DNA from: CAXXOK01 sp963674895
GTDB lineage: Bacteria > Bacillota > Clostridia > Christensenellales > Aristaeellaceae
NCBI GenBank assembly: GCA_963674895.2
Contig: CAXXCY010000001.1
Location: 372,001-436,000, forward strand
Reading direction: 5' to 3'
DNA length: 64,000 nucleotides
This document shows positions 16,457 through 25,135 of the stretch, one piece after another. Under the pieces are notes generated by a model. The model saw only the letters and a list, made by a program, of their open reading frames with translations. It had not been told where the DNA came from and ran no database searches. The position numbers were made by a program, and so were the translations under genes. How positions within the stretch are numbered: position 1 is the stretch's first letter; every line of letters starts with the position of its first letter.

Positions 16457-18032
16457 AGCCAGAGCCGTAACCGTTATTCCTGCCACTGCCAGTTTTATAA
16501 GTGCATCCCTCCCAGAAAGCCAGTCGAGAAAGCGCGTTGCCGGCTATGCCAGGGTTTCCACCGATCATGAAGAGCAGCTCACCAGCTATGAAGCGCAGGT
16601 GGATTATTATACCAACTATATCCGTTCCAATCCTGAGTGGAGCTATGCGGGGGTGTATACCGACGAGGGGATCAGCGCGACCTCCACCAAAAACCGTGAT
16701 GGTTTCAACCGCATGGTACAGGATGCGTTGCATGGTAAAATCGATCTCATTGTCACTAAATCGATCAGCCGGTTTGCTCGAAACACTGTAGACAGTCTTG
16801 TGACCATCCGAAAGCTCAAAGAAAAGGGCGTCGAGGTTTGTTTCGAGAAGGAAAATATCCGAACGATGGATTCCAAGGGAGAACTGCTGATTACGATCAT
16901 GTCCTCACTGGCTCAGGAGGAGAGCCGGTCCCTGTCTGAAAACGTCACCTGGGGACAGCGGAAACGTTTTTCTGATGGGAAGGTCAGTATGCCGTATGGA
17001 CGTTTTCTCGGTTATGAGCAAGGCGAGGACGGCACACCGCAGGTGAACGAGGAAGAGGCGGCAATCGTTCGGTTGATATACAGTTTATTCCTGGACGGTT
17101 CCACTCCATATACCATTGCCAAGTATCTCACTGCTGATGGCATCCCTTCCCCTGCCGGTAAAGACTGCTGGTTCCCAGGGACAGTGAAGAGCATCCTGAC
17201 CAATGAGAAATATAAAGGCGATGCCCTGTTGCAGAAATCCTACACAGTGGACTTTCTCAGCAAAAAGAGAAAGCCCAACGAAGGGGAGATCCCGCAGTAT
17301 TACGTTGAGAACAGCCATCCAGGAATAATTTCAGCAGAAGTATTCGATATGGTACAAGCAGAGATACAACGCAGGAAAGCATCGTCAAACCGTCACAGCG
17401 GAACAGGAATGTTCGCCAGCCGTATCATATGCGGAGAGTGCGGCGGGTTCTACGGCGCCAAGGTCTGGCACTCAACTGATCAATATCGATGCACCATATA
17501 TCGTTGCAACAATAAATTCAAAGGTAGAGAAAAATGTAAAACGCCGCACCTGGATGAAGAAGAGATCAAGAGATTGTTCGTGACTGCTTTCAACAAGTTG
17601 CTGGTTAACAAGGACGAGATCCTCGCTAATTTCGAATCTATGAAGCAGATGCTGTTCGATACAACCGATTTGGATAAAGAGCATGCCGAATTACAGAGTA
17701 AGATGCGAGTGATCACCGAAATGATCCAGCAGTGCGTGGACGAAAATGCGTATGTTACGCAGGATCAGGAAAACTACCGCCAGAGGTACGAAGTGCTGGT
17801 CTCTCGTTTTGAGACGGTAAAGCACCGAATCGCGGAAATCGTTGATCGTCTTGAAGGCATAAAGACCCGACGGGAAAAGATGGAGGCGTTCATCGACAGT
17901 TTGAGAAAACAGAGCAACATAATCTCCGATTTCGACGAGCAGCTTTGGTATTGTCTTGTTGATTCTGTTACCGTCTACAGCAGGAACGATGTGAGGGTTG
18001 CGTTTAAGGATGGGACGGTCATTCAGGCATAA
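16449..18032 (+). CDS. Large serine recombinase, second of a tandem pair
   Basis: 527 residues with the complete architecture: catalytic GYARVSTDHEEQ (Ser near 37), VTKSISRFARNTVDSL, the recombinase domain (VNEEEAAIVRLIYSLFLDGSTPYTIAKYLTADGIPSPAG), a zinc ribbon (CGECGGFYGAKVWHS...CNNKFKGREKCKTPH) and a long coiled-coil-like C-terminus (about 405-500) of the kind that controls integration versus excision. The first gene of the pair has a reduced C-terminus, so the two may act as unlike subunits. No cognate att site was found by eye. The element these genes belong to is not bounded in the sequence. Confidence 0.92.
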   Translation: MSKARAVTVIPATASFISASLPESQSRKRVAGYARVSTDHEEQLTSYEAQVDYYTNYIRSNPEWSYAGVYTDEGISATSTKNRDGFNRMVQDALHGKIDLIVTKSISRFARNTVDSLVTIRKLKEKGVEVCFEKENIRTMDSKGELLITIMSSLAQEESRSLSENVTWGQRKRFSDGKVSMPYGRFLGYEQGEDGTPQVNEEEAAIVRLIYSLFLDGSTPYTIAKYLTADGIPSPAGKDCWFPGTVKSILTNEKYKGDALLQKSYTVDFLSKKRKPNEGEIPQYYVENSHPGIISAEVFDMVQAEIQRRKASSNRHSGTGMFASRIICGECGGFYGAKVWHSTDQYRCTIYRCNNKFKGREKCKTPHLDEEEIKRLFVTAFNKLLVNKDEILANFESMKQMLFDTTDLDKEHAELQSKMRVITEMIQQCVDENAYVTQDQENYRQRYEVLVSRFETVKHRIAEIVDRLEGIKTRREKMEAFIDSLRKQSNIISDFDEQLWYCLVDSVTVYSRNDVRVAFKDGTVIQA

Positions 18033-18103
18033 ATCCTGTAGTGATTCATCCCTGTACACTCGTGTAAGCTCTGATCACATGATTTACAATTTACAGACTA
18101 ATG

Positions 18104-18268
18104 TTAAATAGTCTGTGGCATCAAGTGTTTGAATATTTTCGCCAATTCTCTGTAAGCTTCCCTTTCAAAAGCATCTTTCAAAACAGTCTGCCGACAAATA
18201 GCCAATAGACTTAAGTTTGCTACGAAAAAATATTGTCTTCCCGAGTCCTGCCGGCTCTTGTATGGAAT
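18104..18268 (-). pseudogene. Orphan C-terminal gene fragment, unrecognised
   Basis: On the minus strand an open stretch of 54 codons between stops reads with protein-like composition (SRQDSGRQYFFVANLSLLA, KDAFEREAYRELAKIFKHL) and no start codon or ribosome binding site. It looks like the 3' end of a gene truncated at the right side of the recombinase cluster. The family is not recognised. An 8-base inverted repeat ACAGACTA/TAGTCTGT (18093-18116) spans its stop. Confidence 0.4.
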
Positions 18269-18328
18269 TTACACCACACCGTGTACAACCGCAAAAAAAT
18301 ATGAATGACGCGATATAATAGCTACAAG

Positions 18329-19885
18329 TTATTTTGCAGGATGATAATCGGGCGTTGGCCTATGATCATTATCTATCATGGAACGATAGCTTTCTGGTGA
18401 AACACCAGTGTACTTTTTGAATACTTTGCTAAAATAATTACTATTTTCAAAGCCCAAATGCTCAGACACCTCATAAACGAGCATGTTTTGGGTCAACAGC
18501 TTTTGTGCAATTTGAATTTTTCTGCGATTGATGTAGGTAATGCAGCTTTCACCTATCTCCTTGTTAAAAATCGTACTCAGATAGGACTCGGATACCGACA
18601 CCTCCGTTGCGAGATTGGAAAGCGACAGCCTTTCAAAGATATGATCATTGATATAGGTAACCGCATTTTCAACAATCGATGATAGGTTAAGCAATGTCGT
18701 TTGGTCAATATGATCAACGATCTCACGTAAATGACTGCATGCCAACGCGGACAGCTCATCAAGGGTTTGGCATGTGGAGATTGAGTGAATGCTATCCAAG
18801 CGGTTTCCGTTCTGAGATCCTACAGACGGCAGACTGTGGGTGATTAGGTTGATGGCATCAATGCACGACGCCTTCACTGAGTCTGGCTTGTAGTTGCCAT
18901 GTCGACCAACCTCTTGCAGAAAATCCTGTAGGCAGGCAATAGTTTCTGAAAACCGCTTTTCATGAATGATCTCTCCAAGTTTTTTCTCCAAGGCGGTGTT
19001 GAGAGTCGATAGAGATTCAAAGCAAATTGGTGTTTCGAACAGACGCAGCTGGCCAAAGCCCCTATAAAAACGGTATTGCGTAATCTGCCGTGCAATTTGA
19101 AAGGCATTGAGTAAATCACTTTTCTGCATCCATGACAAACCGGCGCCAATACTGACGATGCAAGTAGTTGTCAGCTTGATTTGTTCTTGCAGCGTAGAAA
19201 ATAGAAGATCAGGAATGCTGACACTAAATAGCGCAATATATATCATGCCTTGATTATCTAAATGAATGCAGCAATCAACGTTAAAGGAGCGCACCGTCTC
19301 TCGAACAAGATTTAAAAATAGATCGGCGTGTACGTTTTGAAAATGGACGTGAGGATAATCCACTGTCAGTACAATCGCACGGCCTATATCAAAGCGATCG
19401 TCCATCTGATCGGGGGTTATTACGCCATTCATCACATCGGAAAACTGGTATGATAAGCGACTGGGCGAAACGCTTAAATCTTTTACGGCGTCAGGGTTCT
19501 GCTGATTTGCCTCAATGAGTTCGTCTCTGATGCGCAAAATCGTCTTAATCAATTCAAACGGACGGATATTGAGCTTATGTAAATAATCGGTAGCACCTAG
19601 CTTCATCGCGTCGCGGACATTTTGAAAATCATCATAGCAGCTGATAACGATGGTACGGCAGCGATAACCGTTTTCCTTAATTTTTCGCAGAACTGATAGC
19701 CCATCCAGTTTAGGAATGCGCAAATCCAGCAGCACTATATCCGGACGTTCCAACTGGATGCTCTCAACCGCTTGCTCACCGTCTACGGCATCCTCAAGCA
19801 GGTCTATTCCATGTTCTGACCAGTTGGCAATTCCCCGCAGCCCTGCACGAACCAGAAGTTCATCTTCCACAATCAGGAGTTTCAT
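18329..19885 (-). CDS. Response regulator, receiver plus AraC-type DNA-binding domain (YesN-like)
   Basis: 518 residues. The receiver domain (1-120) has acidic residues MKLLIVEDE, the phospho-acceptor in DIVLLDLRIPKLDG (Asp near 54) and Lys in YLHKLN. A long middle region without a known domain is followed by two AraC helix-turn-helix units at about 410-505 (LSLSNLATEVSVSESYLSTIFNKEIGESCITYINRRKIQIAQKLL; SEHLGFENSNYFSKVFKKYTGVSPESYR). Its ATG overlaps the kinase stop by four bases. This class switches on adjacent sugar-import operons, so the divergent operon starting at 23251 is the likely target. Confidence 0.9.
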   Translation of the reverse strand: MKLLIVEDELLVRAGLRGIANWSEHGIDLLEDAVDGEQAVESIQLERPDIVLLDLRIPKLDGLSVLRKIKENGYRCRTIVISCYDDFQNVRDAMKLGATDYLHKLNIRPFELIKTILRIRDELIEANQQNPDAVKDLSVSPSRLSYQFSDVMNGVITPDQMDDRFDIGRAIVLTVDYPHVHFQNVHADLFLNLVRETVRSFNVDCCIHLDNQGMIYIALFSVSIPDLLFSTLQEQIKLTTTCIVSIGAGLSWMQKSDLLNAFQIARQITQYRFYRGFGQLRLFETPICFESLSTLNTALEKKLGEIIHEKRFSETIACLQDFLQEVGRHGNYKPDSVKASCIDAINLITHSLPSVGSQNGNRLDSIHSISTCQTLDELSALACSHLREIVDHIDQTTLLNLSSIVENAVTYINDHIFERLSLSNLATEVSVSESYLSTIFNKEIGESCITYINRRKIQIAQKLLTQNMLVYEVSEHLGFENSNYFSKVFKKYTGVSPESYRSMIDNDHRPTPDYHPAK

Positions 19886-21684
19886 GATGGCTGTTCCTCC
19901 TCTTGCAACTCCACGAGCGGTAGGCGAATCAACGTTGTAAATCCCTTACTTTCCTCACTGATCAACGTCAACCCGTAACATTCGCCAAAGAGCAGTCTAA
20001 GTCTCAAATGAATGTTTTTGATACCCAGGCCGCTAACTTTTTTATCCATGACGTCCGAGGGAACGTCATCCTCCAGCAGGCTGACAAGAACATTCTGAGG
20101 GACCCCTTTTCCGTTGTCCTGAATTTTGACGATTAAGTCATCTTCTTCGCGATAAGCTTCCAAACGGATTTCGCCGTGAACATTGGACGGGATGCCGTGG
20201 ATGATCGCATTTTCGATGATTGGCTGAAGAATGAACTTGGGCACGGCACAGTTTATGAGTTCATCAGGCACGTCCAGCGAGAAGGTGAATTGGTTTCCGT
20301 ACCGCATCTTTTGCAGCTGCACATAAGCCAACAGTACATTGATCTCGTTGTGAAGGGAAGTGTCGTTTTGAGACGTTGATCCCAAAGTGGAGCTGAGGAT
20401 CGTGCCGAGTTGCACGATGGCGTCTGCTACAGCGTTTGCACCGTTAAGCGTTGCCATCCACCGGATGTGATTCAACGTGTTAAACAGAAAATGCGGTTGA
20501 ATCTGCGCCTTCAGCATTTGATAGCGCGCTTCCTTACGCAACTCTATTTGCACTTCAATATCCTTGACCAGTTGCTCAATACGGAACGCCATGGTGTTGA
20601 AACCTTCAGAGAGCTGATCGATTTCTTTAAAGATGCAACGTTGGGCACGTCTGTGAAATCCGCCCATACCAAACTCTCCGATCACCTTAGCCAAACGCTT
20701 GATCGGTCTTGTGATCCAACGGAATAGAAGCACCGTCATCAATAGAAAAATGATAAAGACGAGTAGAATCAAATAGATTGTCTTGTTTATATGTGATTTG
20801 ACTTGTGCAAGCATTGATTCACGGTCGATCTCATAGATCAAGTAGAAGTCCGTTCGCTGAATCGGATTTACGAATACCTGTTCTTGATTCTCTATGATGA
20901 AAGACTGGTATCCGTTATGATCGTCAGCTATCCATTGGGCAAACGTACTATCTACCTGATTGCGGTGGGATAAATCTTCATTATGGATCTGCTCTGAGAT
21001 GATCTGGCCGTTGGAAGCTACAAAATATATATTGCCCAGTTGTGTCAGGTCTTCGGACTGCAACTTCTCCCATAACAGGTCATCCTGCAGTGATACAGTG
21101 AGGATGCCCAGTGGATTGGCATTGCCTGATAACAAGATGCGCGAGCTTGTGACACAGTTGGTCAGGCCTAATTTATCGTGCAAATCCTCCAATTCACGCC
21201 GCCATACAGAGGTCCCGTTCGCGGCTGAGACATCAGCAAACCAGTCGTATTCTGTGGCAGGTTTGTTCAGCGTCAGATAGGCTGAAGGGGTGATGATTGT
21301 TCCATCCAACAGCGTTAACGATATCGTTGGATTGATGGCGGACATGGTAGTGAAAATGTTGCTTAGAAACTTGCGCAACGATTCCTTGGCAAATAAAAGT
21401 TTCGTCTCGTCATCGTTGTTGGCGATCCTTACTGTCCGCATTAATTCAGTGTTAAGAAACACATAGGCGGTTGAAGCGTTGATGTTGTCGACGATAGTGC
21501 TCAGCACACGGGATGTCTGGTACAACACCTGCTGCTGCGATTGGATGAATTCTTCACTGATGTCGTTTTGAATATTGCTGAACATTAAAAGAATCACACC
21601 ATAACAGGGTACAAAAATAACCAAAGCTAACAGGATCGTCAATGCCCGATGAAAGCTGATACGGATTTTTTTTCTCACCGACAT
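19882..21684 (-). CDS. Sensor histidine kinase (YesM-like, two-TM, HAMP)
   Basis: 600 residues from ATG at 21684 after GAGAGGATAACC; an in-frame ATG at 21705 overlapping the upstream stop is possible too. Order: membrane helix about 15-40, an extracytoplasmic sensor region of about 260 residues, a second helix (TIYLILLVFIIFLLMTVLLF), HAMP, the His_kinase segment with QIQPHFLFNTLNHIRW (phospho-acceptor His) and the ATPase part (IENAIIHGI, DNGKGVP, GLGIKNIHLRLRLLFGE). The family pairs with YesN-type regulators and senses extracellular carbohydrate, sometimes through a binding protein. It is transcribed with the MFS carrier upstream and the regulator downstream. Confidence 0.92.
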   Translation of the reverse strand: MSVRKKIRISFHRALTILLALVIFVPCYGVILLMFSNIQNDISEEFIQSQQQVLYQTSRVLSTIVDNINASTAYVFLNTELMRTVRIANNDDETKLLFAKESLRKFLSNIFTTMSAINPTISLTLLDGTIITPSAYLTLNKPATEYDWFADVSAANGTSVWRRELEDLHDKLGLTNCVTSSRILLSGNANPLGILTVSLQDDLLWEKLQSEDLTQLGNIYFVASNGQIISEQIHNEDLSHRNQVDSTFAQWIADDHNGYQSFIIENQEQVFVNPIQRTDFYLIYEIDRESMLAQVKSHINKTIYLILLVFIIFLLMTVLLFRWITRPIKRLAKVIGEFGMGGFHRRAQRCIFKEIDQLSEGFNTMAFRIEQLVKDIEVQIELRKEARYQMLKAQIQPHFLFNTLNHIRWMATLNGANAVADAIVQLGTILSSTLGSTSQNDTSLHNEINVLLAYVQLQKMRYGNQFTFSLDVPDELINCAVPKFILQPIIENAIIHGIPSNVHGEIRLEAYREEDDLIVKIQDNGKGVPQNVLVSLLEDDVPSDVMDKKVSGLGIKNIHLRLRLLFGECYGLTLISEESKGFTTLIRLPLVELQEEEQPS

Positions 21685-21704
21685 GCCTAGGTTATCCTCT
21701 CGCA

Positions 21705-22901
21705 TTATTCGTTTTCATGTGGGGTGGGTTTTCTCTGTTGTTCAACTGCACTAAATATTATAATGCCTCCGACCAAGATGATCAATGCGCTTACGTTCAG
21801 CGCTCGAACTGAATAGTGATCCAGCACAAAACCGGCATATAGATTGCTTATGACGGCCGCCAATCCATACTCGGTAGCGCCGATGATCGTAATCGCAGTC
21901 GCCCGATACCGAGCAGAAACGATGTCGATTGTATATTGAAGCTTAGCCATGAGCATCAAGGCATAGGCAATGCCAACGGGGACGAAAAACAACGTAACGC
22001 TAAGTGGCGTTCTTGACAGCAATAGCCCGACCTGTACGAAGCAATAGATAAATCCTCCGGCAAATAGCATCCGCCGCGCTGAATACCGACGAAACAGGAG
22101 ATGGGCAAAAAGAAAGCAAGGGATTTCTGACAGCGCCTTAAAGGACTGTGCAAACGCAACCTGATCCGACGATCCACCGACGGCATGAAAAAAATTGGAA
22201 AGGAAGCTGCTAATACAAATGGTTGATAGCGACGTCGTGAGGGTAAAGATTAGGAGCATTCGATAATCCTTGATTCGAATGAGATCCTTGAGCGCGTTCA
22301 GTGAAGGGGTTTTTTTAACTTGTATCTGCACTTCTTTCGCAGGTTGTTTCGTCAGCAGCGCGATACACAGTGTGCAGATTCCAAGCACAAAGGAGATCGG
22401 TAGCACAGCATTCACAGACGACGCGGAGATGATCCTCCCAAACAAAAACGAGAAAGCTGAAAACGATATCGATCCCGCTACGCGTATCGTGCCATAATGC
22501 ATTCTTTTGTTTTCCACGCATACCGAGGTCAGCCAGTGATCCAACAGCGCCACCAGTCCGCAGCGAAAAACCATGTCCAGCCAAATGATGAACATTGTCT
22601 GATAAGATGACCCATGGATGAAATAAAGGGAGAAAAACAGAATCGAACAAGCAGAGATGCATAACACAAAGGTCTTTTTCACTGAGTGTATATGATCGGA
22701 TATGATTCCCCACACCGGTTGCACTACCACACTGATGACTGCGTTGACCGACAGAATCATACCAATATTCGAGTCGGAAAATCCGCGCTCTTGCAGCAAT
22801 ATGACCAACATATAGGAAATCCACATCGAAGGCCAAAAAAAGCTCATCAAAAGAGTGAAGCTGATCCTTGTTCTGGCATTTGTCGCCGAGCTTTCGCTCA
22901 C
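21705..22901 (-). CDS. MFS transporter (sugar/LacY-like group)
   Basis: 398 residues with twelve membrane segments and the MFS loop GIISDHIHSVKKTFV between helices 2 and 3. GTG start after GAGGAAGG. The pattern (VQPVWGIISDHIHS; DHWLTSVCVENKRMHYGTIRVAGSISFS) recalls the MFS_1-like group that includes oligosaccharide:proton symporters. It leads the operon with the kinase and regulator, so it may import or export a compound related to the signal. The stop overlaps the in-frame ATG 21705 of the kinase frame by one base. Confidence 0.82.
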   Translation of the reverse strand: MSESSATNARTRISFTLLMSFFWPSMWISYMLVILLQERGFSDSNIGMILSVNAVISVVVQPVWGIISDHIHSVKKTFVLCISACSILFFSLYFIHGSSYQTMFIIWLDMVFRCGLVALLDHWLTSVCVENKRMHYGTIRVAGSISFSAFSFLFGRIISASSVNAVLPISFVLGICTLCIALLTKQPAKEVQIQVKKTPSLNALKDLIRIKDYRMLLIFTLTTSLSTICISSFLSNFFHAVGGSSDQVAFAQSFKALSEIPCFLFAHLLFRRYSARRMLFAGGFIYCFVQVGLLLSRTPLSVTLFFVPVGIAYALMLMAKLQYTIDIVSARYRATAITIIGATEYGLAAVISNLYAGFVLDHYSVRALNVSALIILVGGIIIFSAVEQQRKPTPHENE

Positions 22902-22943
22902 AATCGTGTACCTTCCTCTTTATTTGTTTGATGATTTGAACGC

Positions 22944-22973
22944 AGTATACCTATGAGATTTAACGTTTGTCAA
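22944..22973 (-). promoter_or_regulatory. Sigma-A-type promoter of the MFS-kinase-regulator operon
   Basis: On the minus strand TTGACA (22968-22973), an 18-base spacer and TATACT (22944-22949), about 40 bases before the GTG start. One mismatch in the -10 box. It is likely constitutive or weakly regulated. Confidence 0.75.
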
Positions 22974-23029
22974 TAGAGTTCCGGCAAGTTAAAAAGATTG
23001 TATCTATCGACATATGAATGCTATTTCGA

Positions 23030-23080
23030 AAGGGTAATAATTTTATCCGTTTTGAAATTTGTGTTAAAAATATTACCCTT
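23030..23080. repeat. Inverted repeat in the divergent control region
   Basis: AAGGGTAATA (23030-23039) and TATTACCCTT (23071-23080) are perfect 10-base inverted copies 31 bases apart. They lie about 95 bases upstream of the TATAAT-like box (23174-23179) preceding the cupin operon and about 60 bases upstream of the opposite promoter. Position and spacing suit paired binding sites of the AraC-type response regulator, which is inference. Confidence 0.5.
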
Positions 23081-23171
23081 CCAGATAAAAATCAACTGAA
23101 TAAGTGTTTTTATTGGCAATAATAATACCATATTTAACAAAAATCGTTGCTTTTTCTTCATAGCGGCAGAA

Positions 23172-23179
23172 TATATAAT
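23172..23179 (+). promoter_or_regulatory. Probable -10 box of the cupin-ABC-GH31 operon
   Basis: TATATAAT about 70 bases before the first ATG. The nearest -35-like box TTGCTT (23147-23152) is spaced too far (19-21 bases), which fits a promoter that needs an activator such as the divergently encoded response regulator. Confidence 0.4.
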
Positions 23180-23250
23180 GAACTAAACAAGGATTAGACG
23201 CCCATACCTCATCAGCCGCAATTCGGTTGATACGTTAAGGGAGAAGAGCA

Positions 23251-23751
23251 ATGAGAATAATTGAGTTACAGGAACTGTCAGTGGAACGATTCGCACGATA
23301 TGGCAGCTATCGCAACATGACAGATATTACGGACGTCAAGGCGTATGAAGGCTCCAATGTATTTGCGCCGGATTTGCTTGCCGTTGATTTGCACGATGAG
23401 ATTGCCTCGTTCAGCGTGGCTGAAGTCAGCGCGTGCGAGCGTAAAATCACGGCGATTGAGTATCATGAGCATACATGCGAAGGACTTCTGCCGCTGGACG
23501 GTGACTGTATTATTTTTGTTGGCGCACCTTCATGGGAACCCAGCACAGACTATATCGAGGCATTCCATATACGCCAGGGTACGATGGTACGGCTAAACGT
23601 TGGCGTAATACATGGACGCCAGTTCACAATGGACAAGGAGCAAATCCACGTGCTTATTGTCCTGCCGGTTCGTACCTATGGCAATGATTGCAAATTCATT
23701 GAACTGACGGAGGACAAGCAGTTTATGATCCGCTATCCATCTGAATCATAG
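23251..23751 (+). CDS. Cupin-fold protein, ureidoglycolate lyase/DUF4867-like
   Basis: 166 residues after TAAGGGAGAAGAGCA. The centre YHEHTCEGLLPLDGDCIIFVGAPS (about 72-95) and GTMVRLNVGVIHGRQFTMD with metal-type His and Glu residues indicate a single cupin barrel related to the ureidoglycolate lyase group. Sugar-catabolic operons often carry such a cupin, perhaps for lactonisation, epimerisation or ring opening. A DUF4867 cupin of unknown function is known from sulfoquinovose gene clusters, but I cannot assign this one to that family by eye. It is the first gene of the operon. A six-base-pair hairpin GACGTT/AACGTC lies just after its stop. Confidence 0.65.
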   Translation: MRIIELQELSVERFARYGSYRNMTDITDVKAYEGSNVFAPDLLAVDLHDEIASFSVAEVSACERKITAIEYHEHTCEGLLPLDGDCIIFVGAPSWEPSTDYIEAFHIRQGTMVRLNVGVIHGRQFTMDKEQIHVLIVLPVRTYGNDCKFIELTEDKQFMIRYPSES

Positions 23752-23801
23752 ACGTTTGAGAACGTCATTGAGAAATAATCAATAATTAAGGAGGATTCCA
23801 C

Positions 23802-25055
23802 ATGATTACTACCCGTAAACTACTCGCATGGCTACTGATGACGGCATTAATGCTGTCCGGTGCTGTTGTTGCAAATGGCGCAGAATTGGAAGGTGAAATT
23901 ACCTTCATGGTGCTGGATGCGATGACCAAGACCAATGATGCACCGCTGTATGCCGCCGTAGCAGCATTTGAGGATCTGCACCCCGGCACGAAGGTAAATG
24001 TTGAACCTGTTCCTGCTACAGACCTTAAGGACAAGTTTACCAATTCAGCGTTGGCGGGCGCCGCACCAGATGTGGTATCGCTGGATACTGGCGGTTGGAT
24101 CGTAGATGCAGCCTCCATCGGCGTAATTCAAGCGCTGGACGAACAGCTTGACCCCATCAAGGATCAATTCCAGCCTGGCGCACTGGGTGCAGGTCTGTAC
24201 AACGGCAAATATTATGCTGTGCCGTGGTATTTAAACAACGCCGGTATGTTCTATAACAAGACAATTTTGGCCGAGGCAGGCGTTGAAGCAGTACCTGCGA
24301 CATGGGATGAGTTTAATGTCGCTGCCGAGAAAATAACAGCAGCAGGATACAAGGTGCTTTGTAGCAGCGCAACCCCGGCATACTTCATGTTTATGTTCTA
24401 CATGCAGCAGGGTAATTTTGTTCTGGATACCAGCGTTATACCGCCTGTGAGCACTTTCAACTCCGAAACCGGTAAAGCGGCTTTTGAACAATTCCTCAAC
24501 ATCCAGTTGAAATACAACGGCATCCCCGAAAGTGCAAAGGATGCCCTTGCCTGGGATCAGATCGTAGCGCCGTTTGTTCAGGAAGAAGCTGCGTTCCTCT
24601 TTATCGGCGACTGGGGTAACTCGATGGTGTCTGGCGGCAATCCTGACTTGGACTATGGTATTGCTCCGTTGCCCGCAGGCTCGCAAAAGGCAACGGTCAT
24701 GGGTGGGTTTTCCCTTTGCATTGCACAGTCCACAAGCAATTTCGATCTTGCATGGGAATTTGTCAGCTATTTAGCTTCCTATGAGCAAAACGATACCATG
24801 CTGGGCTATGGTCGTATCGGAGCCCGTAAGGATATTGACGTTGAAGCGCTTGTTGAAAAGGCACCGCATCTAAAAGTGTTTATTGATCAGGCTCCGTATT
24901 CTTATGCACGTCCGAGCGTCAAGGCTATCGCTCAGGTGCAAGATATTATGGACTATGCTTATCAGAGTGTACTGCTGGGTGTGGACGATATCGACACCGC
25001 TTTGGAAGCCGCAGATGCACAGCTCAACGAACTGATGGCGGAGAAATACGAATAA
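23802..25055 (+). CDS. ABC sugar importer substrate-binding protein (family 1)
   Basis: 417 residues with a signal peptide (MITTRKLLAWLLMTALMLSGAVVANGA) lacking a lipobox Cys. The fold is the SBP_bac_1 type: ITFMVLDAMTKTNDAPLYAAVAAFEDLHPGTKVNVEPV, FTNSALAGAAPDVVSLDTGGW, KYYAVPWYLNNAGMFYNKTILAEAG, FIGDWGNSMVSGG. Such receptors bind oligosaccharides or glycosides outside the cell. AAGGAGG precedes the ATG. Two MalF/MalG-type permeases follow but no ATPase is encoded here, so a shared MsmX-type ATPase elsewhere is expected. Confidence 0.9.
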   Translation: MITTRKLLAWLLMTALMLSGAVVANGAELEGEITFMVLDAMTKTNDAPLYAAVAAFEDLHPGTKVNVEPVPATDLKDKFTNSALAGAAPDVVSLDTGGWIVDAASIGVIQALDEQLDPIKDQFQPGALGAGLYNGKYYAVPWYLNNAGMFYNKTILAEAGVEAVPATWDEFNVAAEKITAAGYKVLCSSATPAYFMFMFYMQQGNFVLDTSVIPPVSTFNSETGKAAFEQFLNIQLKYNGIPESAKDALAWDQIVAPFVQEEAAFLFIGDWGNSMVSGGNPDLDYGIAPLPAGSQKATVMGGFSLCIAQSTSNFDLAWEFVSYLASYEQNDTMLGYGRIGARKDIDVEALVEKAPHLKVFIDQAPYSYARPSVKAIAQVQDIMDYAYQSVLLGVDDIDTALEAADAQLNELMAEKYE

Positions 25056-25075
25056 GGAACACAAACGAGTTGCAT

Positions 25076-25102
25076 ATGGGAGGGAGCTTGCCTCCTTCCC
25101 AT
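25076..25102 (+). promoter_or_regulatory. Intercistronic hairpin after the sugar-binding protein gene
   Basis: ATGGGAGGGAG, loop CTTG and CCTCCTTCCCAT form an imperfect GC-rich stem with a bulge between the receptor and permease genes. It probably protects the receptor message or partly terminates transcription. Confidence 0.5.
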
Positions 25103-25135
25103 TTCCTTTAAGACTTGAACTAGAGGCGGGATTTG

